A stretch of DNA of 64,000 bases from Cytophagales bacterium (lineage in GTDB: Bacteria > Bacteroidota > Bacteroidia > Cytophagales > Cytophagaceae), in the NCBI GenBank assembly GCA_004294225.1, contig REBA01000010.1, positions 1 through 64,000 on the forward strand, written 5' to 3'. This document shows positions 47,666 to 57,118 of the stretch, piece after piece (the stretch's first letter is position 1; each line of letters begins with the position of its first letter). A program made the translations under genes and the position numbers. The notes beneath the pieces are model-generated. The model saw only the letters and a list, made by a program, of their open reading frames with translations, was not told where the DNA came from and did not search any database.

Positions 47666-48763
47666 TTAAGGTTGAATAATATTTGCTTTAATATCTATGG
47701 TTAATTCTGGATTTTTATAATCATTAGAATAGATATAGATATTTTTTTGTTCTTGCCCTTTTCTACCTTGTGTATCTAAAGAAGCTTTTACAAGAATAGA
47801 TTCATTAGGTTTTATAACAATAGTTAAATCAGCTTGAATACTGATACATTTACAAGTAGATTTTATCTTTCTAATCATTAAATCTGACTTACCTGTATTA
47901 CTTATTTGGAATTCAATCGGTACTATATCTCCAGATTGTATATCACCAAAATCTTTCATTTTGTAATTGAGAATAATTGTAGGTGCTAAAGATTTCTGCT
48001 CTGGAGTCAGTCCAGAAAAATCTTCGGAAACAACAGCTACCACGCTTATCTCTTTTCGAGGGCTTTTTTTATCTGAGGTAGGAACAATAAAATTATCAAA
48101 TAAGTACCCAAAATCATTCTTTAGTTTAGGGTCATAGCTTACAATAATTTTCCCTTTCGTTTTTGGGGGCAAAGCTTTAGGTAGGAAATCAATTTTAAGA
48201 TGCGATGGCAGTCCTAATGGGGCATGAATGCTCAATAAACTCGAGCCTTCGTTATAAACTTCAAATTCTTTCGTATTTATTTCTTTGTTATTAATTGAAC
48301 CCATATTCATAAACCTTGATGCCATTCTTAGATTACCTAATGTATCTGGAAAATCGTCTTCTATGGTGCGCACTTTTGCAACAACAAACCCTTTAATTTT
48401 CAAAAAGCTCATGGCAGGATCTGTGTTTGCCATAATGCTTAGTGTCTTATCAAATGGGCCAGGTCTATTAAATGGATCATACTGAACTTTAATTACTCCT
48501 TTTTTTCCTGGTGCTACAAAATCTTTGGTATAAAATGGAGTCGTGCAACCGCATGAAGCCTTTACATCAATAATACTTAAAGGTGCAGAACCATTATTAG
48601 TAAAAGTAAACTCGTGTGAAACAATTCCTTTTTCTTCTTTAATTTGACCAAAGTCAAAACTACTTTCAGTAAAATCTATAATTGCAAACTGTGCTTGAAG
48701 GTGAAACATTGAAAACACAATCCATAAAGCCACCATTAAAGACGTTTTAGAAAACATTACCAT
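47666..48763 (-). CDS. Exported protein with two DUF1573 domains
   Basis: A 365-residue protein with a signal peptide of about 24 residues ([15 protein letters not shown]). Two DUF1573 domains are visible: the first about 28-125, with [19 protein letters not shown] and the conserved cysteine motif SCGCTTP, and the second from about 265, with [20 protein letters not shown] and the degenerate SCGC equivalent STCKCI. The middle about 125-260 is ASH/MSP-like beta sandwich sequence. Such proteins are abundant in Bacteroidota envelopes; function is unknown. The two close cysteines could bind metal or form a disulfide. Upstream of asnS by 37 bases. Confidence 0.87.
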   Translation of the reverse strand: MVMFSKTSLMVALWIVFSMFHLQAQFAIIDFTESSFDFGQIKEEKGIVSHEFTFTNNGSAPLSIIDVKASCGCTTPFYTKDFVAPGKKGVIKVQYDPFNRPGPFDKTLSIMANTDPAMSFLKIKGFVVAKVRTIEDDFPDTLGNLRMASRFMNMGSINNKEINTKEFEVYNEGSSLLSIHAPLGLPSHLKIDFLPKALPPKTKGKIIVSYDPKLKNDFGYLFDNFIVPTSDKKSPRKEISVVAVVSEDFSGLTPEQKSLAPTIILNYKMKDFGDIQSGDIVPIEFQISNTGKSDLMIRKIKSTCKCISIQADLTIVIKPNESILVKASLDTQGRKGQEQKNIYIYSNDYKNPELTIDIKANIIQP

Positions 48764-48866
48764 AAAGAAAATATTTAACCAAATTTTAAAAGTTTAAAAT
48801 TACAATATAATTACTATGTAATCCAAGAAATGACAAGATGAAGGCTATAAAAATTAATAATAATGA

Positions 48867-48897
48867 TTTTATGATGGTCAGCTATTAATTATATTTG
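48867..48897 (+). promoter_or_regulatory. Promoter of the BatD-like gene
   Basis: TATATTTG (48890-48897) is an exact -7 box; TTTT at 48867-48870, 19 bases upstream, is a weak -33 element. The TTG start codon lies 36 bases after it. Confidence 0.45.
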
Positions 48898-48932
48898 GAG
48901 ACTAAATAGCTGTTCCTATTAGCCCTCTAAAG

Positions 48933-50330
48933 TTGATTTATTTTTATAAAAAACATCCTACCTGCATAATTATAGCGCTATGGCTTTTAATAACTCCCAG
49001 TATTGTCAATAGTCAAGTAGCACCTGAAATTTCTTACTCAAAAAATACTATTGCATTAAATGAAGAGTTTTTTATCTCATTTTTAATCAAAAAGCAAAAA
49101 CTAAAAACATTTCCAAATTTTCCTGATATACCCGATTTTGTAAAAACAAAAACAAGCGTTAATCAATCTAAATCTGAAACAGTAGTAATTCAAAGTTATA
49201 GACCTTTAAAAAAAGGGATATTTGATCTTGAAAATAATGTTATATTCCTCAATAACAAATCGTTTGATTTAAAGAACACTCAAATTAAAGTAATTGAAAA
49301 AAACGCTAAAATTCCATTAATAATTGAGAACACTTCTCCACCTAACTACAAAACAGTATTTGACCATTGTGAGCTAAAACTAGAAGTGGATAAAGTAGAA
49401 TGCTTTAAAACTGAAAGTATATTACTCAAATTGCTTTTATTAGTACACAAAGACAATCAAGCCAATCTTAATTTCTTCAATTTAAAAAACCAACTCGTAT
49501 CAATCACCAATCAAGTAAAGCCCAATAATTGTTGGATTCAGGATCTTACAGATTTGAATGAAATAAAATTAGATACCAATATAGCTTCATCCAATATTAA
49601 GTCTAAGTATATTCTTTACCAATGTTATATCAACCCAACAAAAGCGAAAAATTTCAATATTCCTCAATTAAAATTTCAACTTATCAAATACGACTTCTAT
49701 AAATCATCCACAGAAATATGGTGGAAAGATACTATAGTTACGCTCTACTCCTCTCCCATAGAAATAAAAGTAAAAAACACTCCCAAAGAAATTGAAAATA
49801 TTTGGACAGCAGGAGAATATCAGCTTAATGAAGAGCTCTCGAAAAAAGAGCATTATATCAATCAAGCTATAGAATTAAAATTAAGTATTAGTCACCATGG
49901 AATTACTGGACTATTGCCCTCTTTTAAAACTATAGAGAATAAAAAGTTTAATATATTTGTACCTTCGGAAATGGAAAATATGGTTTTTAAACACAATAAT
50001 TATATTGGCAAGAAAACGTTTAACTATACTATTATACCAAGAGTTACTGGGGAAATAGAATTGTCAAAATATTTTTATTGGATATTCTATAATACTAAAA
50101 CATATCAAGTTGATACATTAAGACCAAGTTCGGTGATACATATAGCATCACTGCCTAATCATTATTCCAAAAACGAACAAAAATACAACATCAAAGAATG
50201 GGAAGGATTATTAAAAAAATCTAGCCACAAAATACAAAATCTTGAACAGAACCCTTTATTGAAATGGGTTTCAAATATATTAATCCTATTAATGTTAATT
50301 ATTACTTTATATATCATATTCAAAAAATAA
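48933..50330 (+). CDS. BatD-like membrane protein
   Basis: A 465-residue protein with a signal peptide (about 1-28, cleavage near VNSQ), a long extracytoplasmic beta-rich region and a C-terminal membrane helix (about 445-463) with KK end. The start [23 protein letters not shown] and the later PFKxxPxVTGE-like segment [17 protein letters not shown] fit the BatD/oxygen-tolerance family, which has several IgG-like repeats. The start must be TTG because the frame is closed just upstream and no ATG or GTG is available. Other bat genes (batA, batB, batC) are absent, so it may be an orphan BatD-like paralogue. It runs one base ahead of aroC. Confidence 0.72.
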   Translation: MIYFYKKHPTCIIIALWLLITPSIVNSQVAPEISYSKNTIALNEEFFISFLIKKQKLKTFPNFPDIPDFVKTKTSVNQSKSETVVIQSYRPLKKGIFDLENNVIFLNNKSFDLKNTQIKVIEKNAKIPLIIENTSPPNYKTVFDHCELKLEVDKVECFKTESILLKLLLLVHKDNQANLNFFNLKNQLVSITNQVKPNNCWIQDLTDLNEIKLDTNIASSNIKSKYILYQCYINPTKAKNFNIPQLKFQLIKYDFYKSSTEIWWKDTIVTLYSSPIEIKVKNTPKEIENIWTAGEYQLNEELSKKEHYINQAIELKLSISHHGITGLLPSFKTIENKKFNIFVPSEMENMVFKHNNYIGKKTFNYTIIPRVTGEIELSKYFYWIFYNTKTYQVDTLRPSSVIHIASLPNHYSKNEQKYNIKEWEGLLKKSSHKIQNLEQNPLLKWVSNILILLMLIITLYIIFKK

Positions 50331-50331
50331 A

Positions 50332-51423
50332 ATGAGCAATAGCTACGGAACGATATTCAAAATAACCACCTTTGGTGAATCTCATGGAAAAGCGGTAGGT
50401 GTAGTAGTAGATGGTTGCCCTGCGGGAATAGAAATCAACGAAGATTATATACAACACGACTTAAAAAGGAGAAAACCTGGACAATCAATATTAACTACTC
50501 AAAGACAAGAAGAGGATAAAATAGAAATTTTATCTGGAGTTTTTGAAGGATTTTCTACAGGTACTCCTATAGCTATGATGGTTCTTAATGAAGACCAAAG
50601 AAGCAAAGACTATGCTCATATAGCTGATCAGTTTCGCCCATCTCACGCAGATTACACTTATTTTGCTAAATATGGAATAAGAGATTATAGAGGGGGTGGA
50701 AGGAGCTCTGCAAGAGAAACCTTAGCAAGAGTAGCAGCTGGAGCAATTGCAAAAAAAATATTATCACATTTTGGAGTTACTGTACATGCTTATGTATCTC
50801 AAGCTGGTCCAATCAAACTTGAAAAAAGTTACCTAGAATTAGACCTTTCAACTATTGAGAATAATATAGTAAGATGTCCAGATGAAACTATTGCTGAAAA
50901 AATGATTGCATTCATTGACGACACCCGCAAAAATAGAGATAGCATTGGTGGAGTAGTTTCATGTGTGCTAAAAAACGTTCCACCAGGGCTAGGCGAACCT
51001 GTATTTGACAAGCTACATGCAGAACTTGGAAAAGCTATGCTTAGCATCAACGCTGTTAAAGGATTTGAATATGGGAGTGGATTTGATGGTGTTGCTATGT
51101 ATGGTTCTGAGCACAATGATGAGATCGTCAATGACAATGGAAATATTAGAACTACGACTAATTTCTCAGGTGGCATACAAGGTGGAATTTCAAATGGTGA
51201 AGATATTTATTTCAGAACAGCCTTCAAGCCTGTAGCTACTATAATGCAAGACCAAGAAAGCATCAATGAATCTGGTGAAAAAATTATCGTTTCAGGTAAA
51301 GGTCGCCATGACCCTTGTGTAGTGCCGAGAGCTGTACCTATCGTAGAAGCTATGGCAGCACTAGTTACTGTAGATTTCTTATTAAGAAATAATATTTCAA
51401 AAATTAAAACTTTTAATAAATAA
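50332..51423 (+). CDS. aroC: Chorismate synthase
   Basis: A 363-residue enzyme that makes chorismate from EPSP, the last shikimate step, using reduced FMN. Signatures: [19 protein letters not shown] (about 12-30), [21 protein letters not shown] (histidine- and arginine-rich active-site segment) and [17 protein letters not shown] near the end. The length is the standard for the monofunctional bacterial form. The ATG follows the BatD-like stop by one base, and the Nfu gene follows 30 bases later. The position beside a BatD gene does not suggest a shared pathway. Confidence 0.97.
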   Translation: MSNSYGTIFKITTFGESHGKAVGVVVDGCPAGIEINEDYIQHDLKRRKPGQSILTTQRQEEDKIEILSGVFEGFSTGTPIAMMVLNEDQRSKDYAHIADQFRPSHADYTYFAKYGIRDYRGGGRSSARETLARVAAGAIAKKILSHFGVTVHAYVSQAGPIKLEKSYLELDLSTIENNIVRCPDETIAEKMIAFIDDTRKNRDSIGGVVSCVLKNVPPGLGEPVFDKLHAELGKAMLSINAVKGFEYGSGFDGVAMYGSEHNDEIVNDNGNIRTTTNFSGGIQGGISNGEDIYFRTAFKPVATIMQDQESINESGEKIIVSGKGRHDPCVVPRAVPIVEAMAALVTVDFLLRNNISKIKTFNK

Positions 51424-51453
51424 TAACTGTTGTTCACTTAAACAATTATCTCC

Positions 51454-52038
51454 ATGAATAGTACCTCAGAAAAAAGAATAATAGAAGTATATACAGAATC
51501 AAATCCAAACCCTAACTCATTAAAATTTGTAACCGATGTGTTGCTTATCAACGAAGGTAGTGTAGATTTTGCTGATGTGAGTAGCACAGAAAACTGCCCA
51601 CTGGCTAAAGACCTATTCAAATTCAACTTTATAAAAAGAGTATTCATTACCTCTAATTTTATCACTATTACTAAGGTAGAAAACATAGAGTGGTTTGAGA
51701 TTAGCCCTATTATCAAAACATTTATAAAAAGTTATCTTGAAGATGGAAATCCTTTATTCTTAGATGACATAAAAATTGATAGTGTAACTATCAACGAAAA
51801 TGAACCTGAAATTATAGGGAAAATTAAAGCTGTATTAGAAGAATATGTAAAACCAGCCGTAGAACAAGATGGTGGTGCTATTTACTTTGATTCGTTTGAA
51901 GATGGAATTGTGAAAGTTTCGCTTCAAGGCTCTTGTAGCGGTTGTCCATCTTCTACCATTACCTTAAAAGCTGGCATAGAAAATTTATTAATACGATTAA
52001 TTCCAGAGGTAAAACAGGTAGTTGCTGTTGAGGGATAG
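51454..52038 (+). CDS. Nfu-type iron-sulfur cluster scaffold
   Basis: A 194-residue protein with two domains. The N-terminal Nfu_N part (about 8-95) has VYTESNPNPNSLKFVTD and ENCPLAKDLFKFNFIKRVFIT. The C-terminal NifU-like domain (about 118-192) contains VLEEYVKPAVEQDGGAIYF and the cluster-binding CxxC motif in GSCSGCPSSTITLKAGIENLL. Such proteins hold and transfer Fe-S clusters. It differs from NifU by lacking the IscU-like domain. It shares a transcript direction with aroC, 30 bases apart. Confidence 0.93.
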   Translation: MNSTSEKRIIEVYTESNPNPNSLKFVTDVLLINEGSVDFADVSSTENCPLAKDLFKFNFIKRVFITSNFITITKVENIEWFEISPIIKTFIKSYLEDGNPLFLDDIKIDSVTINENEPEIIGKIKAVLEEYVKPAVEQDGGAIYFDSFEDGIVKVSLQGSCSGCPSSTITLKAGIENLLIRLIPEVKQVVAVEG

Positions 52039-52072
52039 TCAATAAAAAACATCTTAACTTTACGCTCCTATT

Positions 52073-52656
52073 ATAACAAAGACACTGATTTACCTTTTAG
52101 TAATTCTTTCGACAATTTCAATTGCGATTGGTCAATCAAGTTTTTACGACAAACTTGCTGATTCAACTTTGATGTTAACGAAACAAACAGTTCGTTTCGA
52201 CCCCTCCTACTTTCAACTTGACTATCCCAATGGAGATGTTCCTCAAGACAAAGGGGTGTGTACAGACGTTGTAATTAGAGCTTACAGGAAATTTGGAATT
52301 GACTTGCAAAAAGAAGTTCATGAGGATTTGAAGTCAAATTTTTCAAAATATCCTAAAATTTGGGGGCTATCAAAGCCCGACAAAAATATTGACCATAGGC
52401 GAGTTCCAAATTTAATGACTTTTTTTACCAGACATGGACGACACAACCAATTACAAGCAACTCAAGAGACTATTTACCAGGCGACATCGTTTGTTGGAAT
52501 CTTGGTGGTTCAGTAACACATATTGGAATAGTGGTAAAAAAGAAATCAGTAGACAGGCAAAGACATCTAATCGTTCATAACATTGGTAGTGGACAGGTCA
52601 TGGAAGACTGTCTATTTAGTTTCAAAATAATTGGACATTACAGATATGAAAAATAA
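52073..52656 (+). pseudogene. Decayed DUF1287 (NlpC/P60-like) gene
   Basis: Translation from 52073 to 52656 reads as a DUF1287-type protein in two frames. The first frame has a signal peptide (TLIYLLVILSTISIAIG), then LADSTLMLTKQTVRFDPSYF, KGVCTDVVIRAYRKFG (candidate catalytic cysteine) and RRVPNLMTFFTRHGR. The second frame continues with SRDYLPGDIVCWNLGG, THIGIVV (candidate histidine) and HNIGSG. The switch is near 52437-52465 and needs a one-base change. The frame has no ATG, GTG or TTG before the mature region; ATA at 52073 is where the start would be. Two independent defects point to a pseudogene rather than sequencing noise. It lies 34 bases after the Nfu gene. Confidence 0.72.
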
Positions 52657-52688
52657 AAGAAACACATTTGATAACATCTGCTATTTGC

Positions 52689-53654
52689 TTAACGGTAGTG
52701 TTCGTTACAATCATGTATAATTTCTGATTTAGTCTTTACTACTATTTGTTCTTCTAGAATATTATTTTGATTAAGCAAACTATTCAAATCTGGTTGCCCT
52801 GCATCTACCCATGCTGTAAGCCAAAAACAAGACAATAATTTAATAGCTTTCAAAAATCGATCTTCAACTTGACCCTGTAATTTACTATTATAAACTTCTG
52901 AAAATTCTTTAGAAAACACCCGAACTGTGGACGCATTGCGTTCTTCAAAAGAAAACTTTCTATCTTCAGAAACTATTTTGCTCGCTTCTTTCTCGTATTC
53001 AAAAACTTGTTTTAAACATCTATGCGAAGAATAAACAGCATCCCAAATTTCTTTTTGTGGATGCTCTAAATATTGGGCACTGCCTACCCAAGGGCTATAT
53101 TGCTCTCCATATATTTCTGGAATTCTAGACTCCCATAGCCCATGAATACCTACTTGATTAGTAAATTGACCATTATAATTTTTTGTTGTATGAAGTGGTA
53201 CATGAGCATCGGCGATATAATGCCCTATATCTGCACTTAGTTTAATAATTTTATCTACATCTCGGTCTTTGAAAGCTTCTGTAAGTCTTACCTTCATTAA
53301 ATACACATGCCAAGGCACGATGCCATGCTTTTTTAATGAATCTTCTGAATACTTCTGTAAGGCTTGATTCCAGAACAAAGGCATGTTAAATTTCAAGCTA
53401 TCTCCATATTCATCAAGGTCAATATAATGTCTTGTAGGTTCATCTTTTACCAAATACCTTCTTTTATCAGGATCTACAGCATGCGAAGAAATATATCCGA
53501 TATGGTATTTATAAAAAACAATCATTTCTGGTGGCAAAGCAAATATGGCATAATAATTTATCTTTTGATGAGCATAAAATCCCCAAGCATTTATTGATTC
53601 TGATTGCATAAACAGAAGAAGAATATAAAAGGAAGCTCTCAATTGCTGGTTCAC
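52689..53654 (-). CDS. Exported zinc-dependent S1/P1 nuclease/phospholipase C-like protein
   Basis: A 321-residue exported protein with a GTG start. The signal peptide (about 1-23) is followed directly by WGFYAHQ, so a tryptophan would be the mature N-terminus, as in S1/P1 nucleases, where it binds zinc. H29, an aspartate in the HYIDLDEYGD region, and the histidine-rich segment LSADIGHYIADAHVPLHTTKNYNG with GIHGLWE provide a zinc-cluster set seen in the phospholipase C/P1 nuclease superfamily. It probably acts in the periplasm or outside on nucleic acids or phospholipids; the substrate is not certain. Monocistronic. Confidence 0.8.
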   Translation of the reverse strand: MNQQLRASFYILLLFMQSESINAWGFYAHQKINYYAIFALPPEMIVFYKYHIGYISSHAVDPDKRRYLVKDEPTRHYIDLDEYGDSLKFNMPLFWNQALQKYSEDSLKKHGIVPWHVYLMKVRLTEAFKDRDVDKIIKLSADIGHYIADAHVPLHTTKNYNGQFTNQVGIHGLWESRIPEIYGEQYSPWVGSAQYLEHPQKEIWDAVYSSHRCLKQVFEYEKEASKIVSEDRKFSFEERNASTVRVFSKEFSEVYNSKLQGQVEDRFLKAIKLLSCFWLTAWVDAGQPDLNSLLNQNNILEEQIVVKTKSEIIHDCNEHYR

Positions 53655-53802
53655 TTGATTAAAAATATTTACAAATCAATGCAATTCAATTATAAAAAAA
53701 ATAAGCTGATTTTCAAAAAATACTGCTCACTAAGTTCTAAATTTATTACCTATACAATATATTTATAATAAGTTTTGATAATAAAAACACATTAAATTAT
53801 TT

Positions 53803-54678
53803 ATGAAATACCTAATTTTATTTACTTGCCTTATCAGTTTTTCTACAAAGATTTTTGCCCAAGATGATTTATTACAATCGCTAGATTCTATTTCACCAAA
53901 GAAAAAAGATTTTGTAATCGCAACTTTTAAAAGCACTAGAGTAGTAAACGCTCACTCTATAGATGTTGTAGGACGAAGAGCTTTAGACTTCAGAATAGCA
54001 CACCGCTTCGGTCCTTTTAATTCTGGATTTTACAATTGGTATGGCTTAGACGGCCCTGCTACCATAAAAATATCTTTAGAATATAGTTTTGATGGAAGAC
54101 TAATGTTTGGTATCGGCAGGAGCTCGCTTCAAAAAATGTATGAAGGATTTCTAAAATACAGATTACTTAGACAAACTACTGATGGAAAAATGCCTCTAAG
54201 TATTACCCTTCTTAGCTCCATGAATATGAATATGCAAAAAAAAGAAACTGTTACCAATTACATAGATTTCAATAGCAGATTCTCCTACGCTCATCAAGCT
54301 ATCATAGGAAGAAAGTTCAATGAAAAGCTTTCCTTACAAGTTAGCCCTACATTAATTCACTATAATACCATTGGAATATCTGAACAACAAAATACTATGT
54401 TCATGGTTGTAGGAGCTGGAAGGTTTAAATTTACAAGAAGCGTAGCACTTACCTTTGAATACGGACTTCGCTTTAAAAACATGACCAACAATTATGAGAA
54501 ATATTATAACAGCTTCAGTCTTGGTATAGATATTGAGACTGGTGGACACGTATTCCAAATGTTTGTAAGCAACTCTATTGGAATGAATGAAGTTCAGTTT
54601 CTGCCTTATACTTCCTCGTCTTGGAAAGATGGCGGAATAAGATTAGGCTTCAATGTTTCAAGAATATTCGGTATTTAA
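53803..54678 (+). CDS. DUF5777-family outer-membrane beta-barrel protein
   Basis: A 291-residue protein with a signal peptide of about 19 residues (FTCLISFSTKIFA). The mature part is mostly alternating amphipathic strands and fits a beta-barrel; the segment FKSTRVVNAHSIDVVGRRALDFRIAHRFGPFNSG is the recognisable start of the DUF5777 family. The function of that family is not known. Its gene is followed 12 bases later by a YceI-like gene, and this pairing with a YceI protein is seen to be tight here, suggesting cotranscription. Confidence 0.82.
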   Translation: MKYLILFTCLISFSTKIFAQDDLLQSLDSISPKKKDFVIATFKSTRVVNAHSIDVVGRRALDFRIAHRFGPFNSGFYNWYGLDGPATIKISLEYSFDGRLMFGIGRSSLQKMYEGFLKYRLLRQTTDGKMPLSITLLSSMNMNMQKKETVTNYIDFNSRFSYAHQAIIGRKFNEKLSLQVSPTLIHYNTIGISEQQNTMFMVVGAGRFKFTRSVALTFEYGLRFKNMTNNYEKYYNSFSLGIDIETGGHVFQMFVSNSIGMNEVQFLPYTSSSWKDGGIRLGFNVSRIFGI

Positions 54679-54690
54679 ACTTAAAAAAAA

Positions 54691-55242
54691 ATGAAAAAAA
54701 TCTCTTCTATTCTAATTCTAGGACTGGCTGTTTTATGGTGCAACATTGGTTTCGCTCAAAATCAATTAAAATCAAATAACACAATTATTAAGTTTTTTTC
54801 GGAAACACCTGTAGAAAATATAGATGCAATATGCAAAGAAGCAGTAAGTATTCTTAGTATACCCAAAAACCAAATGGCATTTTCGGTTCCAATCAAATGC
54901 TTCAAATTCAAAAATGCATTGATGGAAGAGCATTTCAATGAGAAATATATGGAAAGCCATCAATATCCTAATGCTACTTTTGCTGGAACAATAACAGATC
55001 AAATTGATTTCAAAAACGATGGCGATTATAAGTTTAATGTTAGTGGTAAGCTAAAAATCCATGGTGTAGAAAGAGAAATCAACCTACCAGCTACCGCTAT
55101 AGTAAAGCAAGGTAAAATATCCCTAAATGCAGATATTATGGTAAAACTAGTAGATTATAAAATAGAAGTACCCACACTTGTTTTCAATAAAATAGCAGAG
55201 GAAATAAAAGTTTCTATTCAATCAACATACAATAACAAGTAA
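54691..55242 (+). CDS. YceI-family periplasmic lipid-binding protein
   Basis: A 183-residue exported protein with a signal peptide ending near residue 22 (CNIGFAQ). The YceI lipocalin-like fold is indicated by FSVPIKCFKFKNALMEEHFNEKYMES, YPNATFAGTI, FNVSGKLKIHGVEREINLPA and KISLNADIMVKLVDYKIEVP. YceI relatives bind isoprenoids such as polyprenyl quinones, but the ligand here is not known. It follows DUF5777 by 12 bases and is convergent with an SDR gene. Confidence 0.88.
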   Translation: MKKISSILILGLAVLWCNIGFAQNQLKSNNTIIKFFSETPVENIDAICKEAVSILSIPKNQMAFSVPIKCFKFKNALMEEHFNEKYMESHQYPNATFAGTITDQIDFKNDGDYKFNVSGKLKIHGVEREINLPATAIVKQGKISLNADIMVKLVDYKIEVPTLVFNKIAEEIKVSIQSTYNNK

Positions 55243-55259
55243 AAAATAAAATCCTGCAA

Positions 55260-56045
55260 TCAATACGATTTCAAATAACCACCATCTATAGGAATGGAAG
55301 CTCCAGTTATATAGGAAGCATATTCTGAAGCTAGGAAAGCTACTAAATGACCATATTCTTCTGGCTTCCCAAACCGCCTAGTAGGAATATCATTAACCAT
55401 TTTTGATTTTATGTCTATAGCAGAGATAAAATTTAATTCTGATTGCTTATTAATAATTTGATTTAGTCTTTCTGTATCAAAATAACCTGTCAAAATATTA
55501 TTCACTGTTATTTGATGTTTTGCTATTTCTGTGGCCAAAGTTTTTCCCCAGCTTACCAAAGCACTTCTAATACTATTTGACAAAGCCAAATGAGCTAGTG
55601 GTTCTTTTACAGTTACAGAGCTCATATTAATTATTCTGCCCCAACTATTATTTTGCATTCCAACCAAGGCTTTTGTAGTGGTATAAACTACTGTTTGGAA
55701 CAATAAATCAAAAGCTGATTGATAAGTCATCATTGATTGATTAAGCACTGTTCCTGCATTAGGTCCATTGGTATTATTAACCAAAATATCAATTTGATTA
55801 GATTCAAAAAAAGAATCAATGGTGTTTTTATAATGCTCTAAATTTGTATAATCAACTACTAGATACTGGTGATTTTGAGAATCATTTTTGGGTAAAGAAG
55901 CAATGACTTCTTTTAATTGCACTTCATCCCTAGCAAGCAATGTAACCGAAGCTCCACAATATGCCAATTGATGGGCTACTGCTTTCCCCAAACCTTTACT
56001 GGCTCCGCCAACCATAGCGGTCTTGTTCATTAAATCTATTTTCAT
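55260..56045 (-). CDS. SDR oxidoreductase lacking the YxxxK motif
   Basis: A 261-residue short-chain dehydrogenase. The nucleotide-binding motif is GGASKGLGKA (near 13-22) and NNTNGPNAG, with GYFDTERL after the substrate loop and a C-terminal EYASYITGASIPIDGG. In place of the YxxxK catalytic pair it has LSNSIRSAL, as found in a known divergent group of the 3-oxoacyl-ACP reductase-like SDR family. It may therefore use another mechanism or bind without turnover. The substrate is unknown. It is convergent with the YceI gene. Confidence 0.87.
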   Translation of the reverse strand: MKIDLMNKTAMVGGASKGLGKAVAHQLAYCGASVTLLARDEVQLKEVIASLPKNDSQNHQYLVVDYTNLEHYKNTIDSFFESNQIDILVNNTNGPNAGTVLNQSMMTYQSAFDLLFQTVVYTTTKALVGMQNNSWGRIINMSSVTVKEPLAHLALSNSIRSALVSWGKTLATEIAKHQITVNNILTGYFDTERLNQIINKQSELNFISAIDIKSKMVNDIPTRRFGKPEEYGHLVAFLASEYASYITGASIPIDGGYLKSY

Positions 56046-56184
56046 GTTTTATTATAATTAAAAATATTGTCTCTCAAAAATTACAAATTAGTTCAAACCA
56101 AAAGCAACTTAGGTATAATAGTGCCGTATGGAGTTGAAAGAATCTACTACTATAAAACTATTATTTGTAATATAAATCGAAATT

Positions 56185-56682
56185 ATGAACTTAATTATAA
56201 AAATAAAGTTAGTACTTATCTTTGTTTTTTTCTCGATTATTTGTTTTGCTCAACAGCAAGATACAGTTACTCACATAGTCATTACTGGACAGCACAAAGT
56301 AGAACATTTAGAAGCAAGCAACGACCATACTTGGTTTAATAAAAATTATAAAGAATATAAGTATGATAGCACTTCTGTAAATAAATTAAAAAACTTACCT
56401 AAAGAGTATCATTTAGTTGTTATAGCAGGAACTTGGTGTCCAGATACGCATACAGAATTGCCCAAGTTTTATAAAATTATAGATGATGCCAACTTTTCAA
56501 GAGAAAGAATAAAATTATATTTTGTAGATAGAAATTTAAAAGATGCTGAAATGGTTTGTAAGAAATATAAAGTAAGCAAAATCCCTACTTTTATTTTGTT
56601 TAAAGAAGATAAAGAAAAATCAAGAATTACTGAGAAACCCAAAGACTCAATAGAAAAAGATTTAGTAAAAAGTTTGAAATAA
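56185..56682 (+). CDS. Exported thioredoxin-like protein with a single cysteine
   Basis: A 165-residue exported protein with a signal peptide of about 22 residues (VLIFVFFSIICFA). The thioredoxin fold is indicated by VVIAGTWCPDTHTELPKFYKI, IKLYFVDRNLKD and the cis-proline region KVSKIPTFILFKEDKEKSR. The active-site motif is CPDT (C85): the resolving cysteine is replaced by threonine, so it cannot work as a normal CxxC reductase and may act as an isomerase, peroxidase-type or binding protein. Isolated gene; it ends close to the convergent DUF2721 gene. Confidence 0.82.
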   Translation: MNLIIKIKLVLIFVFFSIICFAQQQDTVTHIVITGQHKVEHLEASNDHTWFNKNYKEYKYDSTSVNKLKNLPKEYHLVVIAGTWCPDTHTELPKFYKIIDDANFSRERIKLYFVDRNLKDAEMVCKKYKVSKIPTFILFKEDKEKSRITEKPKDSIEKDLVKSLK

Positions 56683-56706
56683 ATTACCAAATATTCAAGA
56701 ACTATT

Positions 56707-57108
56707 TTATTTATCTAATTCCTCTTCAATATCTTTTAATTGGATATTCATTGCCTGAGTAGAAATAATGATTTCATAAGCAGCGATTGAGAATGCTGTA
56801 AGAAGTAAAATTAGACTAAAAGTAAAAACCCACTTTGCGGCTGCAGTGAAGTTTTCAAAAATTAACAACATGGTAAGCACACAAAAAAACAGTGATGCTA
56901 TACCAGATAATTGCAAATTTCTAATCATTTTAATTCTGCGTTTGAAAATACTGATTTGCTGTAATATTTCTTTAGTTTGAAATGAGGAATACCTTTCATG
57001 AAGATTTCTTAACCTATTTCCAATTGATATAAATCGATTGGTATAAGCAAGTAACAATAGAGATATCGTAGGGAAAAGAATTGCAGGTGTATTAAGGGTC
57101 AGTTCCAT
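56707..57108 (-). CDS. DUF2721 membrane protein
   Basis: A 133-residue protein with three hydrophobic segments (about 5-25, 66-86 and 92-112). The segment TNRFISIGNRLRNLH between helices 1 and 2 is the family signature. The C-terminal tail NIQLKDIEEELDK is cytoplasmic and helical. Function unknown. The gene follows the sirtuin gene by ten bases on the same strand. Confidence 0.82.
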   Translation of the reverse strand: MELTLNTPAILFPTISLLLLAYTNRFISIGNRLRNLHERYSSFQTKEILQQISIFKRRIKMIRNLQLSGIASLFFCVLTMLLIFENFTAAAKWVFTFSLILLLTAFSIAAYEIIISTQAMNIQLKDIEEELDK

Positions 57109-57118
57109 AAAAAATCAA

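Noticed and set aside
52201-52260. G+C-richer patch in the DUF1287 pseudogene, as a sign of transfer
   Set aside because: Only about one 60-base line is enriched (roughly 48%); the following lines return to about one third, so it is not evidence of transfer.
56067-56339. A 90-codon open frame overlapping the thioredoxin-like gene
   Set aside because: It begins in non-coding DNA and runs in a different frame through the signal peptide of the real gene, with no domain signal.
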